Source of the DNA: Tenacibaculum ovolyticum DSM 18103
Lineage (GTDB): Bacteria; Bacteroidota; Bacteroidia; Flavobacteriales; Flavobacteriaceae
Assembly: GCF_000430545.1 (NCBI RefSeq)
Contig: NZ_AUMF01000016.1
Coordinates: forward strand, 1-64,000
Direction of reading: 5' to 3'
DNA length: 64,000 nt
The notes beneath the pieces were generated by a model. The model ran no database searches. It worked only from the letters and a program-made list of their open reading frames with translations, and was not told the DNA's origin. Each line of letters starts with the position of its first letter. Position 1 is the stretch's first letter. The translations under genes and the position numbers were made by a program. Positions 17,691 to 27,742 of the stretch are shown here, in pieces.

Positions 17691-18316
17691 TGAGCTTACA
17701 AGATGAATTTAATGTTGAAGAGTTAAACAAAGGACTTGAGAAATTAAGTCCAAAAGAAATTGTAGAATGGGTTTTTGAGTTAAACAAGAAAACAATAATT
17801 ACTACTAATTTTAGACCTTACGAGGTAGCTCTTTTACATTTAGTAACTAAAGATAATCCATCAATAAAAGTTGTTTGGTGTGATACAGGTTATAATACCC
17901 CTCAGACATATAAGCATGCAGAAGAGTTAATCGATAAGCTGAGTTTAAATGTTCGTTTATATGTGCCAAAACAAACTGTGGCTCATCGTAATATAACTAT
18001 GGGACTTCCTTCTGTAGAAGATGAAAATCATGAAAAATTTACAGAACAAGTAAAGTTAGAGCCTTTTAAAAGAGCAATGGCTGAACATCAACCAGAAATA
18101 TGGTTTACTAATTTACGTAAAGGGCAAACAGCTTTTAGAGATAGTATTGGGGTAATTTCATTTAGTAAAGAAGGAATTTTAAAAGTAAGTCCTTTTTATA
18201 ACTGGTCAGATAAAGATTTAGATGAGTATTTAAGCGACAATAAACTACCAAACGAGTTTAAATATTTTGATCCAACAAAAGTAGAGAGTAACAGAGAGTG
18301 TGGTTTACATATTTAA
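17690..18316 (+). CDS. cysH: Phosphoadenylyl-/adenylyl-sulfate reductase (CysH)
   Basis: Member of the PAPS reductase/adenine nucleotide alpha-hydrolase family that reduces activated sulfate to sulfite. The start ATG 17690 overlaps the previous stop (TAATG); the longer frame from 17570 only re-reads the DUF2061 gene. Features: TTNFRPYEVALLHL in place of the usual PP-loop, VVWCDTGYNT, WFTNLRKGQT, and the catalytic C-terminal RECGLHI. The two Cys-Cys motifs that bind the 4Fe-4S cluster of typical bacterial APS reductases are absent, which points to the cluster-free PAPS type. At 208 residues it is short. No APS kinase gene is present in this cluster. Confidence 0.88.
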   Translation: MSLQDEFNVEELNKGLEKLSPKEIVEWVFELNKKTIITTNFRPYEVALLHLVTKDNPSIKVVWCDTGYNTPQTYKHAEELIDKLSLNVRLYVPKQTVAHRNITMGLPSVEDENHEKFTEQVKLEPFKRAMAEHQPEIWFTNLRKGQTAFRDSIGVISFSKEGILKVSPFYNWSDKDLDEYLSDNKLPNEFKYFDPTKVESNRECGLHI

Positions 18317-18326
18317 TAATTTTATT

Positions 18327-19232
18327 ATGAGTACAAGAACAATAAAAGTAGGCCCTTTAGAAAGTGAAGCCATATATATATTTAGAGAAGTAGTTTCTCA
18401 GTTTGAAAAACCAGTATTGTTATTTTCAGGAGGAAAAGATAGTATAACATTGGTAAGACTTGCTCAAAAAGCATTTTATCCAGCAAAAATCCCTTTTCCT
18501 TTAATGCATATAGATACAGGGCATAATTTTCCTGAAACTATTGAATTTAGAGATCGTTTAGCAAAAGAGTTAGGTGTTGAATTAATTGTTAGAAACGTTC
18601 AAGACAATATTGATAAAGGAAGAGTAAAAGAAGAAACAGGTAAGTACGCTAGCCGAAACATGCTACAAACCGAAACATTATTAGATGCAATTGAAGAGTT
18701 TGGTTTTGATGCATGTATTGGTGGCGCGCGTAGAGATGAAGAAAAAGCAAGAGCAAAAGAACGTATTTTTTCTGTTCGTGATGATTTTGGTCAATGGGAT
18801 GAAAAAAATCAACGACCAGAATTGTTTGATATGCTAAATGGAAGAATTGATTTAGGACAAAATGTACGAGTTTTTCCTATTTCAAATTGGACAGAGCTAG
18901 ATGTTTGGTCATATATTAAAAGTGAAGAAATTGAAATTCCATCAATTTACTTTGCACATAAAAGAGCTACTTTTTTAAGAGATGGATTAATATGGTCAGC
19001 AGAAGACGATGTTGTTTATAGAGATGAAAATGAAGAGGTAGAAGAAAGAATGGTGCGTTTTAGAACTGTTGGAGACATGAGTTGTACAGCAGCTGTACTT
19101 TCTGATGCTGTTGATATAAATACAGTTGTAGATGAAATTAAAGTATCAACTATATCAGAGAGAGGTGCTCGTATAGATGATAAACGATCAGAAGCAGCAA
19201 TGGAGAAACGTAAGCAACAAGGGTATTTCTAA
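18327..19232 (+). CDS. cysD: Sulfate adenylyltransferase subunit 2 (CysD)
   Basis: Small catalytic subunit of ATP sulfurylase, making APS from ATP and sulfate together with CysN. ATG 18327 gives MSTRTIKVGPLESEAIYI; the upstream ATG at 18300 lies inside cysH. PP-loop SGGKDSITL, MHIDTGHNFPET, GGARRDEEKARAKER, FPISNWTELDVW and the C-terminal RKQQGYF are all family hallmarks. At 301 residues it is full length. It follows cysH by 10 bases. A small perfect palindrome (19231-19252) separates it from cysN. Confidence 0.96.
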   Translation: MSTRTIKVGPLESEAIYIFREVVSQFEKPVLLFSGGKDSITLVRLAQKAFYPAKIPFPLMHIDTGHNFPETIEFRDRLAKELGVELIVRNVQDNIDKGRVKEETGKYASRNMLQTETLLDAIEEFGFDACIGGARRDEEKARAKERIFSVRDDFGQWDEKNQRPELFDMLNGRIDLGQNVRVFPISNWTELDVWSYIKSEEIEIPSIYFAHKRATFLRDGLIWSAEDDVVYRDENEEVEERMVRFRTVGDMSCTAAVLSDAVDINTVVDEIKVSTISERGARIDDKRSEAAMEKRKQQGYF

Positions 19233-19252
19233 AATTCACTAAAGTGAATTTT
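19231..19252 (+). other. Hairpin between cysD and cysN
   Basis: AAAATTCACT-AA-AGTGAATTTT is a perfect palindrome across the cysD stop. There is only a four-base T-run, so it is more likely an RNA-processing or partial attenuation hairpin than a full terminator. Confidence 0.45.
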
Positions 19253-19315
19253 CCATTTAACTAAAGCATTTTAGTCTTTAGTAATTTAAATATAGGCAAA
19301 TAGTAAAATATAGCT

Positions 19316-20584
19316 ATGAGCCAAAAGCATAAAAAAATGAATGTATTAAAAATAGCAACAGCAGGTAGTGTAGATGATGGTAAAAGTACCTTAATCGGAC
19401 GTATTTTATATGACACTAACTCATTAACAGATGACAAGCTAGAAGCAATTGAAGAAAAAAGTAAGCAAAGAGGTTTTGATTATTTAGATTTTTCATTAGC
19501 TACAGATGGTTTAGTTGCAGAAAGAGAACAAGGTATTACGATTGACGTAGCACATATTTATTTTTCGACCCCAAAAACGAGTTTTATTATTGCTGATACT
19601 CCAGGGCATATTGAGTATACACGAAATATGGTTACAGGAGCTTCAAACTCACAAGCATCAATTGTGTTAATTGACGCACGTAATGGAGTAATTGAGCAAA
19701 CTTACCGTCACTTTTTTATAAATACACTATTAAGAGTTGAAAACGTAGTTATAGCTATTAATAAAATGGATTTGGTTGATTTTTCAGAAGAAAAATTTAA
19801 TCAAATAAAAAATGAAATTGAATATTTAGCAGGTAAAAGCTCTTATAAAAGTCAAAAATTAACTTTTATACCTATGTCAGCTTTACAAGGAGACAACGTT
19901 GTTAAAAAATCAGAAAATACACCTTGGTATAAAGGAGAAACATTATTAGACCATTTAGAAGGTTTAGTTTCTGAAGATTTACAAGAAAAGTCTCAAACAC
20001 GTTTTCCTATACAAACTGTTATACGACCTAAAACAGATAAATATCATGATTTTAGAGGATATGCAGGTAAAATTTATGGAGGAGATTTAGCTGTAGGAGA
20101 TTCGGTAACCGTATTACCATCAGCAACAGCATCTAAAATAAAGAGTATTCACTTCTTTGATAAAGAGTATTTAGAAGCTAAAAGAGGAAGTTCGGTAACA
20201 ATTACTTTAGAAGATAATGTAAATGTAAGTAGAGGTGATATGTTGGTGAAAACAAATGAACAACCAACAGTTGCTAAAGAATTAGATGCAACTATTTGTT
20301 GGATGGATAAAGATCCTTTAGAAGCTTCTAATAAGTATTATGTAAAACATGGAGTAAACGATGTGCAAGCAAAAATCATGTCATTATCATCCATTATAAA
20401 AACTGATTTTTCAGGAGCAGAAGAAAATCCATCACAATTAACATTAAATGAAATTGGAGATGTAACTTTAAAATTAAGTAAACCATTATTTTTTGATTCT
20501 TATGATAAAAATAAAGCAAATGGAACTTTTATTTTAATCAACCCAAAAACAAATAATACTGCCGGAGTTGGCTTTATTAAGTAA
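19316..20584 (+). CDS. cysN: Sulfate adenylyltransferase subunit 1 (CysN), without APS kinase domain
   Basis: GTPase subunit of ATP sulfurylase. G motifs: GSVDDGKST (G1), DTPGH (G3) and NKMD (G4); switch region [20 protein letters not shown]. Two beta-barrel domains follow as in EF-Tu relatives. At 422 residues it ends where CysN/CysC fusion proteins would continue into APS kinase, so it is the CysN-only form. It is preceded by cysD and followed after 11 bases by a ferredoxin. Confidence 0.96.
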   Translation: MSQKHKKMNVLKIATAGSVDDGKSTLIGRILYDTNSLTDDKLEAIEEKSKQRGFDYLDFSLATDGLVAEREQGITIDVAHIYFSTPKTSFIIADTPGHIEYTRNMVTGASNSQASIVLIDARNGVIEQTYRHFFINTLLRVENVVIAINKMDLVDFSEEKFNQIKNEIEYLAGKSSYKSQKLTFIPMSALQGDNVVKKSENTPWYKGETLLDHLEGLVSEDLQEKSQTRFPIQTVIRPKTDKYHDFRGYAGKIYGGDLAVGDSVTVLPSATASKIKSIHFFDKEYLEAKRGSSVTITLEDNVNVSRGDMLVKTNEQPTVAKELDATICWMDKDPLEASNKYYVKHGVNDVQAKIMSLSSIIKTDFSGAEENPSQLTLNEIGDVTLKLSKPLFFDSYDKNKANGTFILINPKTNNTAGVGFIK

Positions 20585-20595
20585 TTCAGAATAGT

Positions 20596-20943
20596 ATGGC
20601 AATTATAATAACCGACGAATGCATCAATTGTGGGGCATGCGAACCAGAATGCCCAAATACAGCTATTTATGAAGGGGCTGAAGATTGGAAATATAGTGAA
20701 GGAACTTCATTAACAGGAAATGTTAAATTAAAAGATGGTATTGAATTAGATGCAGATGAAACACAAGAAGCTGTATCTGACGAATATTATTTTATAGCAC
20801 CTGATAAATGTACAGAATGTATAGGGTTTCATGAAGAACCACAATGTGCGGCGGTATGCCCAGTAGATTGTTGTGTGCCAGATGACAACCATGTAGAAAC
20901 AGAAGAAGAATTATTGGCAAAACAAAAATTCTTACATAATTAA
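20596..20943 (+). CDS. 4Fe-4S dicluster ferredoxin
   Basis: A 115-residue soluble protein with [12 protein letters not shown] near residues 9-20 and a second set CTEC...[10 protein letters not shown] near 75-98, enough for two clusters. It resembles the YfhL/Allochromatium-type ferredoxins with an insertion between the last cysteines. Placed between cysN and the siroheme sulfite reductase, it is a likely electron carrier for sulfite reduction, together with the FNR and 2Fe-2S ferredoxin downstream. Confidence 0.9.
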   Translation: MAIIITDECINCGACEPECPNTAIYEGAEDWKYSEGTSLTGNVKLKDGIELDADETQEAVSDEYYFIAPDKCTECIGFHEEPQCAAVCPVDCCVPDDNHVETEEELLAKQKFLHN

Positions 20944-20977
20944 AAAGTAACGCTTACGAGCTTTAAGATATACAGTA

Positions 20978-23083
20978 ATGCAAAGTTTTAGAACCGAAAT
21001 AGAAAACCCAATTGTAGAAAAAGATATTCTAGAATTAGAGAGAAAAATCCAACTTTTTAAAGAAGGAAAAATAGACGAAGAACGTTTTAGAAGTTTACGT
21101 TTGGCAAGAGGAGTTTACGGTCAGCGTCAATTTGGAGTACAAATGATTCGTATAAAATTACCTTATGGTAAAGTTACTAGCGAACAATTACATAGAATTT
21201 CAGACGTTTCAGATGAGTATTCTCGTGGAAGATTACATATCACTACAAGGCAAGATATTCAAATACATCACGTAAGTTTAGATAGAACGCCAGAATTATG
21301 GGCGCAACTAGAAAAAGATGATATTACCTTAAGAGAAGCTTGTGGTAATGCAGTAAGAAATATTACAGCATCAGAAACAGCTGGGATTGATGTAAATGAG
21401 CCTTTTGATGTTTCACCATATGCAGATGCTACGTTTAAGTTCTTTTTAAGAAATCCTATATGTCAAGAAATGGGACGTAAGTTTAAAATGTCTTTTTCAG
21501 GAACAGATGATGATACTGCTATTAGTTTTATTCATGATCTAGGATTTATTGCAAAAATAAAAACTGAAAACGGAGTAACTAAAAAAGGATTTAAGGTCTT
21601 ATTAGGTGGTGGTTTAGGATCACAGCCAAGACATGCAGATGTTATTTACGACTTTTTAGAAGAAGATGTTTTAATACCAACAATTGAAGGTGTTTTAAGA
21701 ATTTTTGATCGATTTGGAGAGCGTGCAAAAAGAGCAAAAGCAAGGTTAAAGTTTTTAGTTAAAGAATTAGGTGTTGAAGCTTTTTTACAATTAGTTTCTG
21801 ACGAAGTTAATGCTTTAGAGAATAAAACATTTAAGGTAGATACAACTGAATTTGAGAAGCCTATACTTTTTCAAGAAATAGCAATCCCTTCAGTAAAAAT
21901 TGAAGATGAAGATGCTTATGGAAAATGGAAAGAAACGAATGTAATTAAACAAAAACAAGAAGGTTTATTTGCAATTGGAATTAAAGTTCATTTAGGAGAT
22001 TTTTACACTCCAAAAGCAAGATTGTTAGCCGATTTAGTTAAAAAGTATGCAGCAAATGAAATTCGTTTAACATTACGTCAAAATATTTTAATTCGTCATA
22101 TTAAAGAAGAATTGTTACCTTTTTTCTATGTAGAATTACAAAAATTAGGCTTTGCAAAAGCAGGTTATAATTCTACAGCTGATATTACAGCGTGTCCTGG
22201 AACAGATACTTGTAATTTAGGTATTTCTAGTAGTACAGGAATTGCTGTTGAGTTAGAAAAAGTATTAGAAGAAGAGTACCCAGCATATTTAAACAATAAA
22301 GAAATAGCTATTAAAATTAGTGGATGTATGAATGCATGTGGGCAGCATAATATGGCGCACATTGGTTTTCAAGGAATGTCTATAAAAGTAGGTAATTTAC
22401 AAGCACCGGCTTTACAAATTTTAATAGGAGGAGGTATATTAGGTGATGGAAAAGGTCGTTTTTCTGATAAGTTAGTTAAAATTCCAAGTAAAAAAGGACC
22501 AGAAGCATTACGCGTCTTGTTAAATAATGTTGCTGAAAATCAACAAGAAAAAGAAACTTTTTTAGAATATTACGATAGACAAGGAAAAACGTATTTCTAC
22601 GATTTATTAAAAAAATTATCTGATACAAGTGATTTAGTACCAAGTGATTTTATAGATTGGGGACATTCAGAAAACTACGTAAAAGCAATTGGAGTAGGAG
22701 AATGTGCAGGAGTAGTAATTGATTTAATCGCAACACTTTTATTTGAAAGTGAAGAGAAAATAACCAATTCAGAAGAAGCATTAAAGGAAGGTTTATTTTC
22801 TGACAGTATTTATCATTCATATACATCTTTAGTTAATACAGCAAAAGCATTATTAATTGCAGAAAATGTAAAAACAAATACACAAGCAGGTATTATTACT
22901 AGCTTTCAAGAGCATTTTATAGCTACAGATAAAGTTAGTTTAGAGACCAGTTTTGAAGATTTTGTATATCAAATAAAGAAAGAAGCACCAACAAAAATAT
23001 TTGCAGAGAGCTATTTAAACGATGCGAAAGCATTTTATAAAAAGATTGATGCTTATAGAAAAACAGCAGTAAGTAATGTATAA
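20978..23083 (+). CDS. Ferredoxin-type sulfite (nitrite) reductase with C-terminal helical extension
   Basis: Siroheme/4Fe-4S reductase of the nitrite/sulfite reductase family. Duplicate half-domains are visible: GQRQFGVQMIRIKLPYG and LHITTRQDIQIH in the first, RLTLRQNILIRHI in the second. The cluster ligands are TACPGTDTCNLG and SGCMNACGQHNMAHIGF. Residues about 540-701 form an additional alpha-helical domain that resembles the HEPN-like tail of flavobacterial sulfite reductases; this is from memory. Because its neighbours are cysDNH, siroheme genes and ferredoxins, sulfite rather than nitrite is the likely substrate. Its end overlaps the next gene by 8 bases. Confidence 0.9.
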   Translation: MQSFRTEIENPIVEKDILELERKIQLFKEGKIDEERFRSLRLARGVYGQRQFGVQMIRIKLPYGKVTSEQLHRISDVSDEYSRGRLHITTRQDIQIHHVSLDRTPELWAQLEKDDITLREACGNAVRNITASETAGIDVNEPFDVSPYADATFKFFLRNPICQEMGRKFKMSFSGTDDDTAISFIHDLGFIAKIKTENGVTKKGFKVLLGGGLGSQPRHADVIYDFLEEDVLIPTIEGVLRIFDRFGERAKRAKARLKFLVKELGVEAFLQLVSDEVNALENKTFKVDTTEFEKPILFQEIAIPSVKIEDEDAYGKWKETNVIKQKQEGLFAIGIKVHLGDFYTPKARLLADLVKKYAANEIRLTLRQNILIRHIKEELLPFFYVELQKLGFAKAGYNSTADITACPGTDTCNLGISSSTGIAVELEKVLEEEYPAYLNNKEIAIKISGCMNACGQHNMAHIGFQGMSIKVGNLQAPALQILIGGGILGDGKGRFSDKLVKIPSKKGPEALRVLLNNVAENQQEKETFLEYYDRQGKTYFYDLLKKLSDTSDLVPSDFIDWGHSENYVKAIGVGECAGVVIDLIATLLFESEEKITNSEEALKEGLFSDSIYHSYTSLVNTAKALLIAENVKTNTQAGIITSFQEHFIATDKVSLETSFEDFVYQIKKEAPTKIFAESYLNDAKAFYKKIDAYRKTAVSNV

Positions 23084-23849
23084 TAAGATTCCGAAATTAA
23101 CCGTTGTTGGCGCTGGTCCAGGAGATGTAGATTTAATTACGCTAAAAGCTATTAAAGTTTTAAAAACTGCAGATGTTGTTTTGTATGACGCCTTGGTTAA
23201 TGAAGAGTTATTAGATTTTATAAACCCAAATGCAGAATTAATTTTTGTAGGAAAACGTAGAGGTTGTTATAAATACCAACAAGAACAAATAAACGAGTTG
23301 ATTGTTGAAAGAGCAAAAACTCATGGACATGTAGTTCGTTTAAAAGGCGGTGATCCTTTTATTTTTGGAAGAGGAGCAGAAGAAATGGAGTTTGCAGCAG
23401 CCTTTAATATAGAAACAGCAATGGTTCCAGGTATTTCATCTTCTTTAGCAGTACCAGCATATCAAAATATACCTGTTACAAAACGTGGAAGCGCAGAAAG
23501 TTTTTGGGTAATTACAGGTACAACAAAAGAACATAAACTATCTAACGATGTAGCTTTAGCAGCAAAATCTAAAGCTACAGTAGTTGTGTTAATGGGAATG
23601 GGGAAACTAGCTGAAATAGTAGCATTATTTCAAAAAGAAGGTAAAAATGAATTACCAGTAGCTATAATTCAAGACGGAACAACTTCTAGAGAGAAGGTAG
23701 GTATTGGAACTGTAGATACTATTTTAAATATTGTAAAAGAAAATGAGTTAAGTAACCCTGCAATTATTGTTTTAGGAGAAGTTGTAAAACATAGAGAAGC
23801 TTTAAAAAAGGCAAAAGAAGAATATTCAAGAGAGTTAATAGCTGTATAA
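23076..23849 (+). CDS. cobA: Uroporphyrinogen-III C-methyltransferase (CobA/SUMT)
   Basis: First step of siroheme synthesis: SAM-dependent methylation of uroporphyrinogen III to precorrin-2. Signatures: VVGAGPGDVDLITLKA, VVLYDALV, VGKRRG, VRLKGGDPFIFGRGAEE and VPGISSSLAVPAY. At 257 residues it is a stand-alone SUMT. The start overlaps the sulfite reductase end and its stop overlaps the next start by one base (TAATGG), so the three are translationally coupled. It supplies the sulfite reductase cofactor. Confidence 0.96.
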   Translation: MYNKIPKLTVVGAGPGDVDLITLKAIKVLKTADVVLYDALVNEELLDFINPNAELIFVGKRRGCYKYQQEQINELIVERAKTHGHVVRLKGGDPFIFGRGAEEMEFAAAFNIETAMVPGISSSLAVPAYQNIPVTKRGSAESFWVITGTTKEHKLSNDVALAAKSKATVVVLMGMGKLAEIVALFQKEGKNELPVAIIQDGTTSREKVGIGTVDTILNIVKENELSNPAIIVLGEVVKHREALKKAKEEYSRELIAV

Positions 23850-24421
23850 TGGAACAAAACGAATTATATCCAATTTTTTTAAAAACCAAACAGTTAGAAA
23901 CACTTATTGTAGGAGGCGGTTTTGTAGCTTTAGAGAAATTAACATTTTTATTAAAGTCAAGTCCAAATTCTAAAGTAACAATGGTTTCTACATTTTTTAG
24001 AGAGGAAACACAAGCGTTAGCAAATAAGTTTGGTATACAAATGGTTATTAATAAGTATGATAGCTCTTTTTTAAAAAATAAACACATGGTTATTGCAACA
24101 ACAGACAATGTTGATGTAAACGTGCAAGTTTATAAAGATTGTAAGCAAAGAAATATTTTAGTAAATGTAGCTGATAATCCACCATATTGTGATTTTTTTA
24201 TGGGAGGTATTGTAACAAAAGGAAATGTGAAAATTGCAATTTCTACCAATGGTAAATCACCAACTACAGCAAAAAGATTACGACAATTCTTTGAAGAAAT
24301 AATTCCAGAAGACATTAATGAATTAGTTCAGAATTTAAATAAGTTCAGAAAAACAATTAAAGGAAACTTTGAAAATAAAGTAGTGCAGTTAAATCAATTA
24401 ACAAAAAGTTTAATAAGTTAA
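23849..24421 (+). CDS. Precorrin-2 dehydrogenase / sirohydrochlorin ferrochelatase (SirC/Met8-like)
   Basis: A 190-residue protein matching the N-terminal half of CysG: Rossmann motif VGGGFVALEKL, VIATTD, NVADNPPYCDFFMGGIVTKG and ISTNGKSPTTAKRLR. It oxidises precorrin-2 to sirohydrochlorin and may also insert iron, completing siroheme. Shorter than Met8/CysG-B because the C-terminal helical part is reduced; no separate SirB chelatase is seen in the window. Coupled to cobA by a one-base overlap. Confidence 0.9.
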   Translation: MEQNELYPIFLKTKQLETLIVGGGFVALEKLTFLLKSSPNSKVTMVSTFFREETQALANKFGIQMVINKYDSSFLKNKHMVIATTDNVDVNVQVYKDCKQRNILVNVADNPPYCDFFMGGIVTKGNVKIAISTNGKSPTTAKRLRQFFEEIIPEDINELVQNLNKFRKTIKGNFENKVVQLNQLTKSLIS

Positions 24422-24495
24422 AAGATTGTAACTTGTTATAAAATAAGAAATAAAAGAATTAAAGTTCCTGTATCGCAGGAATAATACAAATACCA

Positions 24496-25551
24496 ATGAT
24501 ACATACAGATATATTAATTATAGGGGCAGGACCTACAGGATTATTTACCATTTTTGAAGCAGGATTGTTAAAATTAAAATGTCATTTAATAGACGCATTG
24601 CCACAACCAGGAGGACAGTGTTCAGAAATATACCCTAAAAAACCTATTTATGATATTCCAGCATATCCAGAAATTTTAGCAGGAGATTTAACTGATAAGT
24701 TAATCGAACAAACAAAACAGTTTAAACCTGGTTTTACTTTAGGAGAAAGAGCAAATACCATTGAAAAACAAGAAGACGGAACTTTTATCGTAACGACAAA
24801 TAAAGGAACAAAACATCAAGCACCAGTAGTTGCTATTGCAGGAGGTTTAGGTAGTTTTGAGCCACGTAAACCACCGATTCCTAATATTGCTGATTTTGAA
24901 GATAAAGGAGTTGAGTATATTATTAGAGATCCAGAATTATATAGAGATAAAAAAGTAGTAATATCAGGAGGAGGAGATTCAGCTTTAGACTGGGCAATCT
25001 TTTTATCTGACGTAGCATCTGAAGTAACGTTAATTCACCGTAGAAATGAGTTTAGAGGAGCTTTAGATAGTGTAGATACAGTACAAGAGCTAAAAAACTT
25101 AGGAAAGATTAACTTAATTACTCCAGCTGAAGTAAAAGGAATTTTAGGAAAAGAACACGTTACTGGTGTTGCTGTTGAGAAAAAAGGAGAAGAACCTTTT
25201 ATTATAGATACAGATCATTTTATACCATTATTTGGTTTGTCTCCAAAATTAGGACCTATTGCAAATTGGGGGCTAGAAATTGAGAAAAACGCTATAAAAG
25301 TTAACAATGCTTTAGATTATCAAACAAATATTCCAGGTATATTTGCAATTGGAGATGTAAATACATATCCAGGAAAATTAAAATTAATTTTATGTGGATT
25401 TCACGAAGCAACTTTAATGTGTCAAAGTGCTTATAAACGTATTCATCCAGATAAAAAATATGTAATGAAGTATACTACTGTAGGTGGTGTTGAAGGTTTT
25501 GATGGAACTAAAAAAGAAGCACCAAAAGCAGTTGTAAAAGCAATTCAATAA
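24496..25551 (+). CDS. Ferredoxin-NADP reductase, thioredoxin-reductase-like type
   Basis: FAD/NADP-binding flavoprotein of the YumC-type FNR family: GAGPTGLFTIFEAGL (FAD), QPGGQCSEIYPKKPIYDIPAYP, SGGGDSALDWA (NADP), IFAIGDVNTYPGKLKLI. It lacks the CxxC pair of thioredoxin reductase, which is diagnostic. At 351 residues it is full length. It would pass electrons from NADPH to the ferredoxin encoded 20 bases downstream and so to sulfite reductase. A small hairpin (TTCCTG-tatcg-CAGGAA, 24465-24481) precedes the start. Confidence 0.93.
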   Translation: MIHTDILIIGAGPTGLFTIFEAGLLKLKCHLIDALPQPGGQCSEIYPKKPIYDIPAYPEILAGDLTDKLIEQTKQFKPGFTLGERANTIEKQEDGTFIVTTNKGTKHQAPVVAIAGGLGSFEPRKPPIPNIADFEDKGVEYIIRDPELYRDKKVVISGGGDSALDWAIFLSDVASEVTLIHRRNEFRGALDSVDTVQELKNLGKINLITPAEVKGILGKEHVTGVAVEKKGEEPFIIDTDHFIPLFGLSPKLGPIANWGLEIEKNAIKVNNALDYQTNIPGIFAIGDVNTYPGKLKLILCGFHEATLMCQSAYKRIHPDKKYVMKYTTVGGVEGFDGTKKEAPKAVVKAIQ

Positions 25552-25571
25552 AACGATTTAATATTATTATA

Positions 25572-25901
25572 ATGTCAGATATCAACATAAAAATAACAGA
25601 TAGAGAAGGAGTACTTCATGAAATTTTAGCGCCAACAGATATGGCAATGAATTTAATGGAAGTAATTCGTTCATACGAATTAGCAGAAGAAGGTACTGTT
25701 GGTGTTTGTGGTGGTATGGCAATGTGTGCTTCCTGTCAATGTTATGTGAAATCAGAGCATGAATTACCAGAAATGGGAATTGATGAAGATATGATGCTTG
25801 CAGAAGCGTTTCACGTAGAAGATAATAGTCGTTTAGGTTGTCAAATTCAAATGAAGCCAGAATTAGAAGGATTAGAAGTTGAATTAGCACCTGAAATGTA
25901 A
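25572..25901 (+). CDS. 2Fe-2S ferredoxin, adrenodoxin type
   Basis: A 109-residue ferredoxin with the adrenodoxin-class cysteine pattern [14 protein letters not shown] and RLGCQI near the C-terminus. Likely the direct partner of the upstream FNR. The operon therefore encodes both a 4Fe-4S and a 2Fe-2S carrier; which one feeds sulfite reductase is not known. One base separates its stop from the next start. Confidence 0.93.
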   Translation: MSDINIKITDREGVLHEILAPTDMAMNLMEVIRSYELAEEGTVGVCGGMAMCASCQCYVKSEHELPEMGIDEDMMLAEAFHVEDNSRLGCQIQMKPELEGLEVELAPEM

Positions 25902-25902
25902 C

Positions 25903-26643
25903 ATGTCATTAAATAATTATACACTTACTTTAAAAGATACCGTAGAAGAGTTTACAAAGAAATTATTTTACGCCCTTTTTGATGAGCAGTATTATAAAGA
26001 GAATATAAAAACGGTAGAAAATTTATTTTTCGATATAACTGGTAAATTAGATATAAAAGAAGCAAGTATAACTTGGTTACTTTATAAAGCTAAATTTAAA
26101 GAAATTCGTCATAAATTAGATTTAGATGCTATTGCTTTTGAAAAAACCGACCCAGCTGCAAAAAGTTTAAGAGAGGTGTATTTAGCATATCCTGGCTTTC
26201 ATGCGATAGCAGTGTACCGTTTAAGTCATGAATTAATAAAATTGAAAGTACCAGTTTTACCAAGAATGATGAGCGAGTACACGCATGGGGTAACAGGTAC
26301 TGATATTCATCCAGGAGCAACTATAGGAGATTCTTTTTTTATAGATCATGCTACAGGAATTGTTATTGGTGAAACTACATTGATAAAGGAGAATGTAAAA
26401 ATTTATCAAGGGGTAACATTAGGAGGAATTCAAGTTAAAAAGAGTTTAGCAGAAACAAAAAGACACCCAACAATAGAAAGTAACGTAACTATTTATGCGA
26501 ATGCTACTATCTTGGGAGGTGAAGTTATTATTGGTGAAAGTAGTATTATAGGAGCTAATGTATGTGTTACTGAATCAGTACCACCAAATTCATTAGTGAT
26601 TTATCAATCAGAAAATAAAATTGTTTCAATAGAAAAAAAGTAA
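25903..26643 (+). CDS. cysE: Serine O-acetyltransferase (CysE/EpsC type)
   Basis: Makes O-acetylserine, the acceptor for sulfide in cysteine synthesis. The N-terminal half is helical and the C-terminal half is a left-handed beta-helix with hexapeptide repeats: [63 protein letters not shown]. The PG insert loop and DIHPGA are typical of SAT. At 246 residues it resembles the EpsC form. It lies next to the cysteine synthase gene, whose product normally forms the cysteine synthase complex with it. Confidence 0.94.
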   Translation: MSLNNYTLTLKDTVEEFTKKLFYALFDEQYYKENIKTVENLFFDITGKLDIKEASITWLLYKAKFKEIRHKLDLDAIAFEKTDPAAKSLREVYLAYPGFHAIAVYRLSHELIKLKVPVLPRMMSEYTHGVTGTDIHPGATIGDSFFIDHATGIVIGETTLIKENVKIYQGVTLGGIQVKKSLAETKRHPTIESNVTIYANATILGGEVIIGESSIIGANVCVTESVPPNSLVIYQSENKIVSIEKK

Positions 26644-26646
26644 ATT

Positions 26647-27537
26647 ATGAAGGCAAAAAAAATAACTGACTTTGTTGGAAATACACCTTTAATTGAGGTA
26701 AGTAACATCCTTAATAAAAAAGGGGTACGATTGTTTTTAAAATTAGAAGGAAATAATCCAGGAGGAAGTGTTAAAGATAGAGCTGCTTATAATATGATTT
26801 TTGAGGCTTTAAATCGAAGAAATATAAAAAAAGGAGATCATTTAGTAGAAGCAACTAGTGGAAATACAGGAATTGCTTTAGCTTTTATATCTAAAGTATT
26901 AGGGTTGCATATGACATTAGTAATGCCTGAGAATGCAACTGAAGAAAGGGTTAAAACAATGAAGGCTTACGGAGCTGAAGTTTTATTAACATCTAAAGAA
27001 GAAGGAATCGAAGGAGCTAGAGATTTAGCACAAAAGCTACGATATAAAGAAGGGTACTTTATGTTGAATCAATTTGAAAATAATGATAATTGGAAAGCGC
27101 ATTATAAAACCACAGGGCCAGAAATTTGGAAAGATACTGAAGGGGAGGTAACTCACTTTGTATCAGCTATGGGAACTACAGGAACCATAATGGGAGTTTC
27201 TACCTATTTAAAAGAACAAAATCCAAATATTCAAATTATTGGAGCACAACCATCTGATGGTTCAAGAATACCAGGAATTAGAAAATGGTCGGAAGAGTAT
27301 TTGCCAAAGATTTTTGATAGATCAAAAGTTGATGAAATTATTGAGGTAAGTGAAAATCAGGCAAGAAATCAGGCACGTAAATTAGCGAGTCAAGAAGGTG
27401 TTTTTGGTGGAATGAGTAGTGGAGGTGCTGTACATGTTGCGCTTCAAGTTGCAGAAAAAATAGAAGAAGGTATTATTGTAGCTATTATTTGTGATATTGG
27501 CGATCGATATTTATCATCAAATTTATATAATTATTAA
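26647..27537 (+). CDS. cysM: Cysteine synthase (CysM type)
   Basis: PLP-dependent O-acetylserine sulfhydrylase, last gene of the sulfate-to-cysteine operon. PLP lysine in PGGSVKDRAAYNM; TSGNTGIALA; MPENATEERVKTMKAYGAEV; GTTGTIMGVSTYLKE; a C-terminal GVFGGMSSGGAV. The EERVKTMKAYGAEV and short C-terminus favour the CysM (B) isoform, at 296 residues. It starts three bases after cysE. Confidence 0.93.
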   Translation: MKAKKITDFVGNTPLIEVSNILNKKGVRLFLKLEGNNPGGSVKDRAAYNMIFEALNRRNIKKGDHLVEATSGNTGIALAFISKVLGLHMTLVMPENATEERVKTMKAYGAEVLLTSKEEGIEGARDLAQKLRYKEGYFMLNQFENNDNWKAHYKTTGPEIWKDTEGEVTHFVSAMGTTGTIMGVSTYLKEQNPNIQIIGAQPSDGSRIPGIRKWSEEYLPKIFDRSKVDEIIEVSENQARNQARKLASQEGVFGGMSSGGAVHVALQVAEKIEEGIIVAIICDIGDRYLSSNLYNY

Positions 27538-27602
27538 AAAAATGGTGTAAAAACAAAAAAAGTTTGTTTATTTGCACTGTAGTTCATTAACTTAATACGA
27601 AT

Positions 27603-27722
27603 GTTATCAAGAAAGGTGGAGGGATTAGACCCGTTGAAACCTTAGCAACCCTCTGTGTAAACAGAGAAGGTGCTAAATTCTACTTTTATGCTGTTGTAAT
27701 TTCAGTATTAAAGAGAGATAAC
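27603..27722 (+). promoter_or_regulatory. SAM-I (S-box) riboswitch controlling metH
   Basis: The second S-box aptamer shares GTTATCAAGAAAGGTGGAGG and CCTTAGCAACC with the metY copy. P1 is GTTATC (27603-27608) with GATAAC (27717-27722). It sits 51 bases upstream of the metH start and controls the expression platform listed separately. Confidence 0.94.
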
Positions 27723-27742
27723 GGAAAGAATACTCCTCTTTT

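Noticed and set aside
20978-23083. Assignment as assimilatory nitrite reductase
   Set aside because: The fold is shared, but all neighbours belong to sulfate assimilation and no nitrate genes are present.
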